Assembly (NCBI GenBank): GCA_036625225.1
Contig: JAZKUF010000003.1
Coordinates: 186,001-250,000 of the forward strand
Direction: 5' to 3'
DNA length: 64,000 bases
Source of the DNA: Accumulibacter jenkinsii
Lineage (GTDB): Bacteria; Pseudomonadota; Gammaproteobacteria; Burkholderiales; Rhodocyclaceae
Part shown: positions 29,960 through 38,877 of the stretch, piece after piece
Layout: the number at the start of each line of letters is the position of its first letter
Position numbering within the stretch: position 1 is the first letter of the stretch
Program-made: the position numbers and the translations under genes
Notes under the pieces: model-generated
The model's database searches: none
What the model was told of the DNA's origin: nothing
The model's input: only the letters and a program-made list of their open reading frames with translations

Positions 29960-30187
29960 ATGACGCAAAACCGCAATACGGCCGGCATCGCCGACGCGCT
30001 CAGGCACTTCGATGAACTCCCCGCCTCGGCAGTCGTCCGACTGCCGGTAGTCGCAGCACTCAAGGCGTGCAGTCACGCTACTGTCTGGCGCATGGTCAAG
30101 CGCGGCGATCTGCCGGCGCCCCATAAAATCTCGCAGCGCATTTCCGGCTGGAACGTCGGCGAGCTTCGCAAAGCCCTATCGGCCTGA
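29960..30187 (+). CDS. AlpA-family helix-turn-helix regulator
   Basis: A 75-aa small regulator, 'MTQNRNTAGIADALRHFDE', with the MerR-like winged helix of AlpA proteins ('LKACSHATVWRMVKRGDLPAP' region, then 'GWNVGELRKALS'). AlpA proteins control integrase or excision genes in prophages and integrative islands. The frame is open back to a TTG at 29909, but the ATG at 29960 gives the usual family length. It lies 448 bp after the integrase. Confidence 0.78.
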   Translation: MTQNRNTAGIADALRHFDELPASAVVRLPVVAALKACSHATVWRMVKRGDLPAPHKISQRISGWNVGELRKALSA

Positions 30188-30200
30188 TCGGAGCGACGAC

Positions 30201-30377
30201 ATGACGACAAAAGAAAAAGCCATGGCGCGGACCATGGCAGTTTCCAAGACGACTTCGACGAGCCGTCATTCTACTCCCGCCCTTCCCTACTGGCTTGCAA
30301 ACATCTCGACAATGGCGGCCGGCTTCGCCAATCTGGCCGCACCAATGGCCGCGATGCTGGCCGGGAGACTGCTATGA
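30201..30377 (+). CDS. Small hypothetical protein (58 aa) coupled to the Spo11-like gene
   Basis: The ATG at 30201 opens a 58-codon frame, 'MTTKEKAMARTMAVSK...', whose stop overlaps the next start as ATGA (30374-30377). It is basic and Ser/Thr-rich at the start, with a hydrophobic Ala/Met-rich second half ('WLANISTMAAGFANLAAPMA'), possibly a membrane or amphipathic segment. I recognise no family. The coupling and the lack of any other function for this stretch argue that it is real. Confidence 0.45.
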   Translation: MTTKEKAMARTMAVSKTTSTSRHSTPALPYWLANISTMAAGFANLAAPMAAMLAGRLL

Positions 30378-31282
30378 GCGGCCGCGGCAAGTCACAGAAA
30401 AGCATGGATCTGATCGCCGCTGCATACCGGATTTTTTCGGAGATCCATCCGGCAACCGTTCGTGCAGCCTGTTACCGGCTTTTCATCGAGGGCATTATCT
30501 CGTCAATGGCGAAGAACCACACCAATGCTGTAGGCACTCAATTGGTCTGGGCGCGAGAAAATCACCATCTGCCGTGGGATTGGATTGTTGACGAGACTCG
30601 TGAGGCGGAGCACATCTCCAGCTGGCGCGACCCGGAAGAAATCATCAGGGCCGCCATCAGCAGCTACCGCAAAGACTACTGGAAGGACCAGCCCGAGTGG
30701 GTTGAGATCTGGTCCGAGAAAGGCACGGTCCGCGGGACGCTTGCGCCAATACTGGAAAAATACGGAGTCACCTTCCGTGTGATGCATGGTTATGGATCAG
30801 CGACAAGCCTGCACAGCATCGCCCAAGAGTCGGCGAACAGTGACAAATACCTGACTATCTTTTACGTCGGCGACTGGGATCCCAGCGGGATGCACATGTC
30901 GGAGGTCGACATACCCGGCCGGCTTGATCGTTACGAAGGCGACTTCACTATCGAGCGGATTGCACTCGACGCCGGCGATGTTGGACTCGGTACGAAGATC
31001 CCGTCCTTCGACGCTCAAAGCAAGATCGGAGACTCGCGGCACAAGTGGTTCGTCGACAACTACGGTAGCCGGTGCTGGGAGCTTGACGCGCTATCACCTG
31101 TCGTTCTTCGCCAGCGGGTAGAAAACGCTATCCTCGGATGCTTGGATCAGGATGCATGGAACCATTCTGTCAGTATCGAGAAGGTTGAGCGCGAGTCCAT
31201 GTCCGACTTCATGGACACGTGGAAGAGTATTTCGGGGCCTGCAAAGAAATACTCCCCGGATACGGCTGAAGGGGGCGCATGA
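30374..31282 (+). CDS. Spo11/Topo VI subunit A-like protein (winged helix plus Toprim)
   Basis: This 302-aa protein begins with a winged-helix-like region ('TVRAACYRLFIEGIIS ... LVWARENHHLPWDWIVD') resembling the 5Y-CAP domain of Topo VI-A/Spo11, where the Tyr of 'CYRLF' could be the DNA-cleaving residue. Then comes a Toprim-like region: 'YVGDWDPSGMHMSE' (Asp-x-Asp-Pro-x-Gly, about residues 175-188) and 'CWELDALSPVVLRQRVENAI'. Topo VI-A cleaves DNA with a metal-bound Toprim site. No Topo VI-B-like ATPase is nearby, so a stand-alone or borrowed role in the element's DNA metabolism is likely. Assignment is by motif only. Confidence 0.55.
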   Translation: MSGRGKSQKSMDLIAAAYRIFSEIHPATVRAACYRLFIEGIISSMAKNHTNAVGTQLVWARENHHLPWDWIVDETREAEHISSWRDPEEIIRAAISSYRKDYWKDQPEWVEIWSEKGTVRGTLAPILEKYGVTFRVMHGYGSATSLHSIAQESANSDKYLTIFYVGDWDPSGMHMSEVDIPGRLDRYEGDFTIERIALDAGDVGLGTKIPSFDAQSKIGDSRHKWFVDNYGSRCWELDALSPVVLRQRVENAILGCLDQDAWNHSVSIEKVERESMSDFMDTWKSISGPAKKYSPDTAEGGA

Positions 31283-31798
31283 ATGCCCGCCAAACCTTCC
31301 ACAAAGCACCCATACGCTGCGATCGAGCACCGAGTGTTGGATAGTGCAGCATATGCCACGCTGACCTTCTCCGCGCGCGCCCTGCTGACGATGTTGACCC
31401 GGCAATTGACCAAGACGAACAACGGACACTTGCAGGCAGCAGAAAGCTATTTGGCTCCCTATGGATTCAGTGACAAAACGATAAGCCGCGGAATCCGTGA
31501 CCTGATCACAGCCGGCATGATCTACCGCACTCGGGCCGGTGGATTCCATCAAGGGGCATCACGGTACGCGGTCACGTGGCTGCCGATCACCCAGCGGGAT
31601 GGGCTGTTTCTCAACGGGTTCAAGTCGTGCGCTTGGCGCGACTGGCAGCCTGCCGAAAACAAAATCACCCCCCCAAAAATACGGACTGATAGCCGTAAAA
31701 ATGTCTCCCTGACGATCGTTTCAGCGGACAAAAGTACGGCTGATCCGGGGGACAAAAGTACGGACAATGAATTAATGCCATGTAGAGGTGTTGCATGA
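31283..31798 (+). CDS. Helix-turn-helix mobile-element protein (replication-initiator-like)
   Basis: A 171-aa protein directly following the Spo11-like gene. The segment 'LTFSARALLTMLTRQL ... LAPYGFSDKTISRGIRDLI ... GMIYRTRAGGFHQGASRYAVTWL' has the shape of a winged helix as seen in plasmid and phage replication or regulatory proteins. The C-terminal 50 residues are polar and probably disordered. Its stop overlaps the next start as ATGA. The exact function is not known. Confidence 0.6.
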   Translation: MPAKPSTKHPYAAIEHRVLDSAAYATLTFSARALLTMLTRQLTKTNNGHLQAAESYLAPYGFSDKTISRGIRDLITAGMIYRTRAGGFHQGASRYAVTWLPITQRDGLFLNGFKSCAWRDWQPAENKITPPKIRTDSRKNVSLTIVSADKSTADPGDKSTDNELMPCRGVA

Positions 31799-31941
31799 CT
31801 CCACCGGAAGGGATGGACGACGATGTCCACGCGTATCAGGGCAACGCGGCGCCCATCGGCGACAAGTTGAGGGTAGCGGAACAGTCAGAGCTGGAACATT
31901 TGAAGCGCATCGCTGAAATGATGGCTGGAGGCCGGATATGA
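31795..31941 (+). CDS. Small hypothetical protein (48 aa)
   Basis: The ATG at 31795 overlaps the preceding stop (ATGA), and its own stop overlaps the next start (ATGA at 31938-31941). The 48-aa product, 'MTPPEGMDDDVHAYQGNAAP...', is acidic with a short amphipathic helix ('ELEHLKRIAEMMAG'). It has no recognised family. The double four-base overlap is the main evidence that it is translated. Confidence 0.5.
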   Translation: MTPPEGMDDDVHAYQGNAAPIGDKLRVAEQSELEHLKRIAEMMAGGRI

Positions 31942-32495
31942 GAGACGCTCCCGCCTATCAAGAATATGCAGCCACGATGCTGGCGAATTCGCGGTACAGA
32001 CTCATGAGCCTTGCTGAACGCGGCCTGTTGGACACCCTGCGGCGCGAATGTTGGGTGAATGTCGGCGTGCCAGCGAAGCCGGCAGCGCTTGCCCGGATGC
32101 TGGGCTACGAATCCGCAGAGATCGACGCCGCGCTGCCTGCCATCATGCCGTTTTTCCGCATCACGCAAGATGGCCTGATCGTTTGCCCCGAGCTTGACGA
32201 CCTGCGCGCAGCCTACGCTGATCGACGAGAACGGCAGGCGGCCGGCGGCAAGCGGAGTGCCGAAAAGCGCAAGGGCATCAAGCCGGAAAACGGTGCTGAC
32301 GACATCCCAAGCACCTTGCAAGGTACTTCAAAGCACCCTGCAGGTAGCTTGCAAGTCCGTAGACAAGACCAGACCAGACCAGACCAGTCAAAAGCAGTCT
32401 ATAGGAAGGAGGTTGTTCCCTGTGCTGCCTACAAGGATTGGATGGCCGGCGATGCTGATGCCGATGCGTACCGGCGAGCGTCTGGCGGCGATTGA
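31938..32495 (+). CDS. Hypothetical mobile-element protein (DUF1376-like)
   Basis: A 185-aa protein whose first 100 residues ('YAATMLANSRYRLMSLAERGLLDTL ... LARMLGYESAEIDAALP') resemble DUF1376-type phage proteins encoded near replication genes. The 3' part contains four tandem copies of GACCA (32367-32386); gain or loss of a copy would shift the frame. The region after the repeat ('YRKEVVPCAAYKDWM') is less typical. It belongs to the coupled set that starts at 30201. Confidence 0.55.
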   Translation: MRDAPAYQEYAATMLANSRYRLMSLAERGLLDTLRRECWVNVGVPAKPAALARMLGYESAEIDAALPAIMPFFRITQDGLIVCPELDDLRAAYADRRERQAAGGKRSAEKRKGIKPENGADDIPSTLQGTSKHPAGSLQVRRQDQTRPDQSKAVYRKEVVPCAAYKDWMAGDADADAYRRASGGD

Positions 32496-32754
32496 TCGGA
32501 AACGGGCAGCCGTCGTCGGTCTGGCGACGGCATCCGAGCCGGGCCAGACCTGCAACATGCCAAGCAGATAAGAGCATAACGGCGCTTCGGCCTCTTGCAG
32601 TAACCGAATGGCTGCAGCGCGTGTGCGTGTGGTATCCGGCCAATGGCAAGGCACAGCCCGAGACTCTGCGCAAAGTCGATGTGATTTCGGCCTTGCGCGG
32701 GTATGATTCCATACCTTTCATTTGCCCTCATCCCGTGCGGTCTTATGGCCGTGT
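32496..32754. other. Intergenic region upstream of the second methyltransferase
   Basis: These 259 bp have no gene that I can support. A short plus-strand frame (32492-32758) shows no recognisable composition or family. A possible -10, TATGAT, lies at 32702-32707 without a good -35. The start of mod has no clear ribosome-binding site. Confidence 0.3.
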
Positions 32755-35291
32755 ATGAGCGGTAAATCGACCAGACAACGACAAGACAAAATCATGGCCC
32801 GCATCGAAGAGAAGATCGCCGAAATTCCCGATGCCCACTTGCGGCAAACCATTGCCGAAGAGGTCGCCAAGCTCAAGAAGCACACCCGCTTTGGTCTGGT
32901 GTTTGAGGAACATCAACCCGAGGTGGTGCCGGTTTACGGCGCACGGATCAAGCGCGGCGAGCGAGTGGCAAAGAAAACTGGCAGTCTGACCGAAATCTGG
33001 CGCGTCGTGAAGGTCGCGGACGGTCACGCCGTGTGCGAAAAAGAGAAAGGGAAGGCCGGCAAAGGGGACAGCATAGGCGAGTGCGAGAGCTTCACCATAG
33101 AGGAACTGGTGGTCGTGCGACGCATGGGCGAGGCGATCTATCCGGCCCTGACGCCGAGGGATGCGGTCAACAACGGCGACCCGGCGCAGCCACACCATAT
33201 CCTGATCGAGGCCGACAACTATCACGCGCTGCAACTGCTGCTGTTCCCTTACGAGGGCAAGGTCGACTGCATTTACATCGACCCGCCGTACAACACCGGC
33301 GCGCGGGACTGGAAGTACAACAACAACTACGTCGACAGCAATGATGCCTGGCAGCACAGCAAGTGGCTGACTTTCATTGAGAAACGGCTGAAGCTTGCCA
33401 AGCGCTTGCTCAAGCCAGAAAACTCGGTGATCGTCGTTACCATCGATGAAAAGGAGTACCTGCACTTAGGAATGCTACTAGAGCAGATGTTTCCTGATGC
33501 GCGTACTCAGATGGTTACGATCGTAATCAATGCGCCTGGGCAAACACGAAAGCAACAGCTCGCGCGTGTCGAAGAGTACGCGTATTTCCTGTTCTTCGGA
33601 GACGCGGAACCACCCTTGGTGACGGATGATTTGCTCAACGATAAGACCTCGCACAATCCCAACACAGTGCGTTGGGAATCCTTGCTCAGGAGCGGAACAA
33701 ACTCCCGGCGAATAGACCGCCCAGCGTTATTCTATCCCGTATTCATACGACCGGAGTCACGCGAGCTTGTCGAGGTTGGAGACGCTAAGCCTATTGGCAC
33801 CCCTCTTTCTGCATGGGAGACACCTAGCGGCACCACTGCTGTCTGGCCTTGGAAGAGCGATGGGTCCGAAGGGAACTGGCGAGCTTCGCCGGGCTACCTT
33901 CGGCAGTTATCCTTCAAGGGTTTTGTGCGAACTGCTGTCTGGCCTTGGAAGAGCGATGGGTGGGCGAATATCGTCCTGAAGAAAGACGGGGGACGATCTG
34001 GTATCTCGGCAAATCAGCCATCCAAAAGATTGAGACGGGAGAAATTATCGTCGTTGGAAGGGACGAGCAGGGCGCTGTCGTCGTTACCCCGAATCCAGAG
34101 TCCCCGCTCGGCCGTAGAACTGTTGCGAAGACCGTGTGGAACCGTCCATCGCACCACGCTGGCTGGCATGGTACGAATCTAGTTGGCGCAATACTTCCTG
34201 GTAAGACGTTCCCGTTCCCTAAGTCCCTGTATTCGGTCGCCGATGCATTGCGTTTAACAATCGGCCACAAGTCTAATGGCATCGTCCTTGACTTCTTTGC
34301 CGGTAGTGGAACCACGCTCAACGCCGTCAATCTGCTCAACACCACCGATGGCGGCCAGCGGCAGTGCATCCTCGTGACCAATAACGAAGTCTCCGAGGAA
34401 GAAGCGCGCTACTTGGCCGCAACAGGCTTGCAGCCCGGACAGGACGAATGGGACCAACACGGCATCTGCCGCTCCGTGACCTGGCCACGATCGAAGTTCA
34501 CCATTCTTGGCCGGCGCGACGATGGCACGCCGCTGCCGGGGGATTACTTGACTGGCAAGCAGATGACGCGCGAGAAGCCGCGCAGTATCCGCCAGCTTGG
34601 TTTTGCCGAAGGTCGCAATCTGACCGTGCTACAACGCAAACAGGTTGCTGCGCTGCTGCCAGCGGTGCCACAAAGCAAGGTGGGTGATGCGCCGTGGTTT
34701 CTTGATGGCGACATTGCGGTATCGGTGCTGTGGGACGTGCACCAGGCGTCAAGCTGGTTGGAGGAGTTGAACGACGCTGACCATGTGACCGAGTTCTGCG
34801 TGGTGACGATGGAAGGGCGCTTGTTCAGTACCTTGAAGAGACAGATTGTCGAAACGCTGGGGCCGCAGGTGGTGAGTGAAGACGAAAAGCGCCCGCTGGC
34901 CGCTGGCTTTGCCGCCAACCTCGAATACTTCCGGCTGGATTTTCTCGACCCGCCGGAAATTCAGATGGGCCGGCAGTTTGCCGCCATTCTGCCACTGCTG
35001 TGGATGATGGCCGGCGCCCGCGGCCGGCGCCCCGCAGCGCCTGACCCGCACGCGCCCTGGTTGGTGCCGGCGGGTTGCCCATTTGCCGTGCTGATACAGG
35101 AAACGCGCTTCAAGGATTTTGCGCGTCACGTTGATGAGCGTCCGGACATCACGCATGTCTTTGTCGTCACCAACTCGCAGGAAACGCTCTACAAGATGCG
35201 CCTCGAATGGCCCGTATTTCGCGTCGTACAGCTTTACAAGGACTATCTGGAAAAGTTTCGCATCAATATTTCGGAGAACCCCGCGTTATGA
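32755..35291 (+). pseudogene. Type III DNA methyltransferase (Mod), system 2, frameshifted by a 29-bp internal duplication
   Basis: A beta-class methyltransferase split into two frames. The first carries DPPY ('YIDPPYNTGARDW', DPPY at about 176-179) and runs to a stop at 34182; the second, from about 33960, carries the SAM motif 'LDFFAGSGTT' and the C-terminus. The break coincides with a 29-bp segment (33931-33959) that is an exact copy of 33835-33863. Deleting it joins 'LSFKGFVR' directly to 'VGEYRPEERRGTIWYLGK' and gives 2,508 nt, one open frame of 835 aa. The gene overlaps res by ATGA at 35288. In its present state Mod is probably inactive, and with it the system. An assembly error is a possible alternative. 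Confidence 0.82.
33835..33863 (+). repeat. 29-bp direct repeat, donor copy (second copy 33931-33959)
   Basis: The segment beginning ACTGCTGTCTGG and ending GAGCGATGG occurs at 33835-33863 and again at 33931-33959, 96 bp apart; identity extends two bases further to 33865/33961. The second copy interrupts the mod frame and its length is not a multiple of three. Confidence 0.9.
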
Positions 35292-37810
35292 AGCTGGCCC
35301 TCAAGGATTTTCAGGAAGACGCGGTCGAACAACTCATCAAGAAGTTGAACCCGGCCAAGCGAGAAGTCGCTGAGGGCGGCGATCACCAAGCGGTGATTCT
35401 TGCCGCGCCGACCGGATCGGGAAAAACCGTTATCACGGCGGCGCTCATTGAAGAAATTCTGAATGGCTCCGATCGCTTCGAGGCTGAGCCGGACGCTGTG
35501 TTTTTATGGCTGTCGGACCAGCCGGTATTGAACGAGCAATCGAAAAAACGCATTGCCTCGGCATCGACCCAATTGGGAAGCAGTGATCTGGTGATTGTGG
35601 ATGCCGATTTCGACCGCGAAACCTTTACCGGCGGCAAGCTGTATTTCATCAACACGCAGAAGCTGGGCAAGGACAAGCTGCTGACTTCGGGCCGGGGCGA
35701 CAAGCGCACCTACACGATTTGGGACACCATCGCCAACACCGCCAAGACCAAGGGGAACCGCTTCTATCTCATCATCGACGAGGCGCACCGGGGCACCAAG
35801 GTCAGCCGCAACGACGAAACCAACCGACTGACGGTAATGCAGAAATTCGTCAAGGGGTCCGAGGGCGAGATTCCACCGATTGACCTGATTCTGGGTGTAT
35901 CGGCGACGCCGCAACGCTTTCAGCAATTGGTCGACGCGCAAGCCAACCGCACGCCGCGCAGGTGCGAGGTGAACCCGCTCGACGTGCGTGCTTCCGGTCT
36001 GCTGAAAGACCGCATCATGGTCTTCTACCCCAACAACGATTTTCCGACTGACTGGACGATGCTCAAGGCTGCCGTGCAGCAGTGGGGAGTGATGTGCGAG
36101 GAATGGCGGACCTATACGCAAGCGCAAAGCCTATCGTCGGTCCTGCCAGCGCTCATCATTCAGGTGGAGGACGGCAGCAGTGAGGGCTTATCGAAGACCG
36201 ATCTCGACAAAGTGATTGCTACCGTCCAAGAGGAGACCGGCCCGCTGCATCCTGGAGAAATCGCGCATTGCTTCGAGCACGACGCGCCAATTTCCGCGCA
36301 TGGCGTATTGATTCCCAAGATGGACCCGTCGCGGATTCAGGAGGAAACCGGCATCCGCTTCGTGCTGTTCAAGATGGCGCTGACCACTGGCTGGGACTGC
36401 CCCCGTGCCGAAGTGATGATGTCCTTCCGCCGGGCGCAGGACGATACGCTGATTGCCCAGCTTATCGGCCGCATGGTGCGCACGCCCTTGGCGCGCCGCA
36501 TTGAGGGCAGCGAAAGTCTCAACTCGGTTTCGCTCTACTTGCCGCACTACGACAAGGAAGGGCTGACACGTGTCGTCAATCACTTGAAGCAGGGCGACCC
36601 GATGGAACTACCGCCAACGGATGTTGAGGACGGTGCGAAACTGGTGACCTTCAAGCGCGACAAGGACATGGACGAAGCGTTTGAGGCGCTGACCGATCTG
36701 CCGTGCTATCGCGTCGAGCGCGTGCGCAAGGTATCGAACACGCGCCGGTTGATGCGGCTATCGCGCCTGCTGACGATCATGCACCAGGTGGATATGTCGG
36801 CTTGGGATGGTGCGAAAAAACTCGTCATGGATATCCTGAATACGGAAATCGAACGCCTGAAGCAGGTCGACGCGGGTTTCGACGCGAAGTTGAAGGCGTC
36901 CGGCGAAATCACACTCAACGCTGTGTCGGTGGAACAGGGAACGTGGAAGGAAATCCACGGCCAGACCATCACGGTGCCGCTGGACGACAAGAACATTGAG
37001 GACCTGTTCAACCGCGCTGGGCAGCGACTTGGCGAGGGCCTACACCTCGACTTCTGGCAGGCCCACTACGACGCTGACATGGCGGACGATATGCCGAGCC
37101 GTTCGCGGCTAACTCTATTTCTGGTTCTGCAAGACGAAAAGGCTTGGAAGACTCTGGAGAAGGCTTGCGGCGACCGCATTCATGCGCTGCTGAAGGCCAA
37201 CAAGGCCGGCATCAAGAAGCTGACGACGGCGGAGCAGGAGGAATACAACAAGGTGCAGGAAGTGGCGAAAGACCCCGAGGCTCTGGCCTTTCTGCCGCCG
37301 ACCGAAATCATGCTGGCCGTGGATCGCAGCGACCCGGCCTATCGCGCCTATGCGCACCACCTGTATATCGACGCCAGGGGGCATTTTGCCGCGCTGTTGA
37401 ACAGCTGGGAAAACGCCGTCATTCAGGCGGAAGTGGCGCGCGAGGATGTCGTCGGGTGGCTGCGCAATATCGCGCGCAAGCCATGGGCGTTGGCGTTGCC
37501 CTACGAGTTGGGGGGCGAAGTACGGCCGATGTACCCGGATTTTCTGATCGTGCGTAGCGAAGGTGGCGGGCTGGTGGTGGACATTCTCGAACCCCACTCG
37601 CCCGCGCTGGCCGATAGCTACGCCAAGGCCAAAGGTCTGGCGCAGTTCGCCGCAAAGCACGCGATGCAGTTCGGGCGTATCGTGTTGATTCGATTGGATG
37701 GCAACGAAATCAAGCGACTGGATTTGGCCGAGCCGACCAACCGAGCCAAAGTGCTCGCGGTGGGTAGCAATGCGGGGCTGGATTTGGTGTTTGGGGTGGT
37801 CAATGCTTGA
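35288..37810 (+). CDS. Type III restriction protein Res subunit, system 2 (DEAD/DEAH helicase)
   Basis: An 840-aa protein starting at the ATG at 35288, inside the ATGA overlap with mod. It has SF2 helicase motifs 'APTGSGKT' (40-47), 'IDEAHRG' and 'LGVSATPQRF', and a helicase C-lobe 'QLIGRMVRTPLARR'. The C-terminus has 'YPDFLIVRSEGGGLVVDILEPH', where a nuclease core would be expected. The E-x-K signature is replaced by 'ILEPH', a form I recall from this subfamily. The gene is intact although its mod partner is broken; without Mod, type III Res is normally not targeted to DNA, so host damage is not expected. Confidence 0.85.
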   Translation: MKLALKDFQEDAVEQLIKKLNPAKREVAEGGDHQAVILAAPTGSGKTVITAALIEEILNGSDRFEAEPDAVFLWLSDQPVLNEQSKKRIASASTQLGSSDLVIVDADFDRETFTGGKLYFINTQKLGKDKLLTSGRGDKRTYTIWDTIANTAKTKGNRFYLIIDEAHRGTKVSRNDETNRLTVMQKFVKGSEGEIPPIDLILGVSATPQRFQQLVDAQANRTPRRCEVNPLDVRASGLLKDRIMVFYPNNDFPTDWTMLKAAVQQWGVMCEEWRTYTQAQSLSSVLPALIIQVEDGSSEGLSKTDLDKVIATVQEETGPLHPGEIAHCFEHDAPISAHGVLIPKMDPSRIQEETGIRFVLFKMALTTGWDCPRAEVMMSFRRAQDDTLIAQLIGRMVRTPLARRIEGSESLNSVSLYLPHYDKEGLTRVVNHLKQGDPMELPPTDVEDGAKLVTFKRDKDMDEAFEALTDLPCYRVERVRKVSNTRRLMRLSRLLTIMHQVDMSAWDGAKKLVMDILNTEIERLKQVDAGFDAKLKASGEITLNAVSVEQGTWKEIHGQTITVPLDDKNIEDLFNRAGQRLGEGLHLDFWQAHYDADMADDMPSRSRLTLFLVLQDEKAWKTLEKACGDRIHALLKANKAGIKKLTTAEQEEYNKVQEVAKDPEALAFLPPTEIMLAVDRSDPAYRAYAHHLYIDARGHFAALLNSWENAVIQAEVAREDVVGWLRNIARKPWALALPYELGGEVRPMYPDFLIVRSEGGGLVVDILEPHSPALADSYAKAKGLAQFAAKHAMQFGRIVLIRLDGNEIKRLDLAEPTNRAKVLAVGSNAGLDLVFGVVNA

Positions 37811-37862
37811 ATTTCGCATCAACTCTGAACTTGCCCAGACGTTAACAGACTAACCCGGAACT

Positions 37863-37877
37863 TACCACAGTGGTAAT
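37863..37877. promoter_or_regulatory. Palindromic operator-like site TTACCAC-A-GTGGTAA
   Basis: A perfect inverted repeat with 7-bp arms and one central base lies in the 59-bp gap before the toxin gene and overlaps the GTG (37870) that opens the toxin frame. Antitoxins such as MqsA repress their own operons by binding short palindromes, so this is a good autoregulation candidate. It also suggests the real toxin start is downstream of 37877. Confidence 0.5.
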
Positions 37878-38283
37878 ATTCACGAACTTGTCGGCCTACA
37901 ATGGCGTACCGCCGGCCGATGGCGAGGACCGGAAGATTGCGGGCGGCCCGCTGTATGAGTTGGCAAGAATCAAGGTGCTGACGGAGTTGCCAGGCGCCTT
38001 GAATCTCTGGACCGCTAAAGCACGGCGGGATGTGGCGAATCTGGCAATGGCTCCCGCCGACGTGGGCGGCATGATTCGGCAACTGACGGAACGAGACTAT
38101 CGTGATTCTGAGTGGTGCGACAATGGCAAAGGCTCCTGCGCCGCCTGCGATGCTTACGCGCTCACCCGCGACGAGTACGTCGAACGCGCGGGCAAGTCTT
38201 ATCGCATGGTGTATTTCTTGAAGTTCGCAGAAAGCAGGACAGGCAAATTGGTGCTGATGGCGTCCTGCCATACATCCAATTGA
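37870..38283 (+). CDS. mqsR: MqsR-like toxin of a toxin-antitoxin-chaperone system
   Basis: A 137-aa frame. The C-terminal 100 residues follow the MqsR (RelE-fold mRNA interferase) pattern: 'LAMAPADVGGMIRQLTERDY' aligns with the Leu-Gly-Leu...Ile-Ile-Gly-Leu segment of MqsR, followed by 'RMVYFLKFAESRTGKLVLMASCH'. MqsR cleaves mRNA, in E. coli mainly at GCU. The gene precedes the MqsA-like antitoxin, the reversed order typical of mqsRA. The GTG at 37870 lies in a palindrome and may not be the true start; TTG 37888 is the next in-frame candidate. Similarity is by pattern and context. Confidence 0.65.
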   Translation: MVIFTNLSAYNGVPPADGEDRKIAGGPLYELARIKVLTELPGALNLWTAKARRDVANLAMAPADVGGMIRQLTERDYRDSEWCDNGKGSCAACDAYALTRDEYVERAGKSYRMVYFLKFAESRTGKLVLMASCHTSN

Positions 38284-38297
38284 GAACGGGGACGAGC

Positions 38298-38876
38298 ATG
38301 GAAGACAAGACGCTGTGCCCGCTATGCGGCGAGGGACACATTACGCCGCGCACGGAAAACATGCAGACGGAGTATCGCGGCCAGCAAGGCATGGTCACGC
38401 TTCGTTACGCTGAGTGCGATGCTTGCGGATCGGAAATCACAGGCGACGCTGACGGCCGCGCCAACAAACGCGCTGTGCTGGCTTTCCGCAAGTCCGTTGA
38501 TGGCCTGCTGACGGGAGCCGAGATTCGCGCCATTCGGGAGAAGTGCGGTGTCACGCAGGAGCAGGCAGCGCGCCTTTTCGGTGGCGGCCCGAAAGCGTTC
38601 AGCAAATATGAATCCGACGATGTAGCCCCTTCCGAGTCGATGAACACCCTGCTTTGTTTGGTTCGGCGAAGCGAAGACGCCTTTTGGGAGTTGCTTGCAC
38701 TAAAGGAAATGACCGCCGAACTGCCAGCGCGCAGAGTGGCGAAACACCGAACGATGGACGTGCCGGTTATTCGGATTGAACTGACGATTCGCCATGAAGT
38801 GGCGCCGGACATGCTGCCAGCGCACACGATTCCCTACCGTGTGCCGCCCGGCACCCGGAATATGCTGAAGCATTGA
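38298..38876 (+). CDS. mqsA: MqsA-family antitoxin (zinc-binding, HTH) with chaperone-addiction-like tail
   Basis: A 192-aa protein with an N-terminal zinc site (CPLCGEGH ... CDACGSE) that binds the toxin in MqsA, then an Xre-type helix-turn-helix ('LLTGAEIRAIREKCGVTQEQ ... GPKAFSKYESDDV') that binds the operator. The extra C-terminal 40 residues ('DVPVIRIELTIRHEV ... PPGTRNMLKH') exceed the usual MqsA length. In toxin-antitoxin-chaperone systems such an extension makes the antitoxin depend on a SecB-like chaperone, and a SecB-like gene follows by 1 nt. It starts at the ATG at 38298, 14 nt after the toxin stop. Confidence 0.78.
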   Translation: MEDKTLCPLCGEGHITPRTENMQTEYRGQQGMVTLRYAECDACGSEITGDADGRANKRAVLAFRKSVDGLLTGAEIRAIREKCGVTQEQAARLFGGGPKAFSKYESDDVAPSESMNTLLCLVRRSEDAFWELLALKEMTAELPARRVAKHRTMDVPVIRIELTIRHEVAPDMLPAHTIPYRVPPGTRNMLKH

Positions 38877-38877
38877 T

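Noticed and set aside
32492..32758. 88-codon frame upstream of mod
   Set aside because: No ribosome-binding site, no family resemblance, and it overlaps the mod start.
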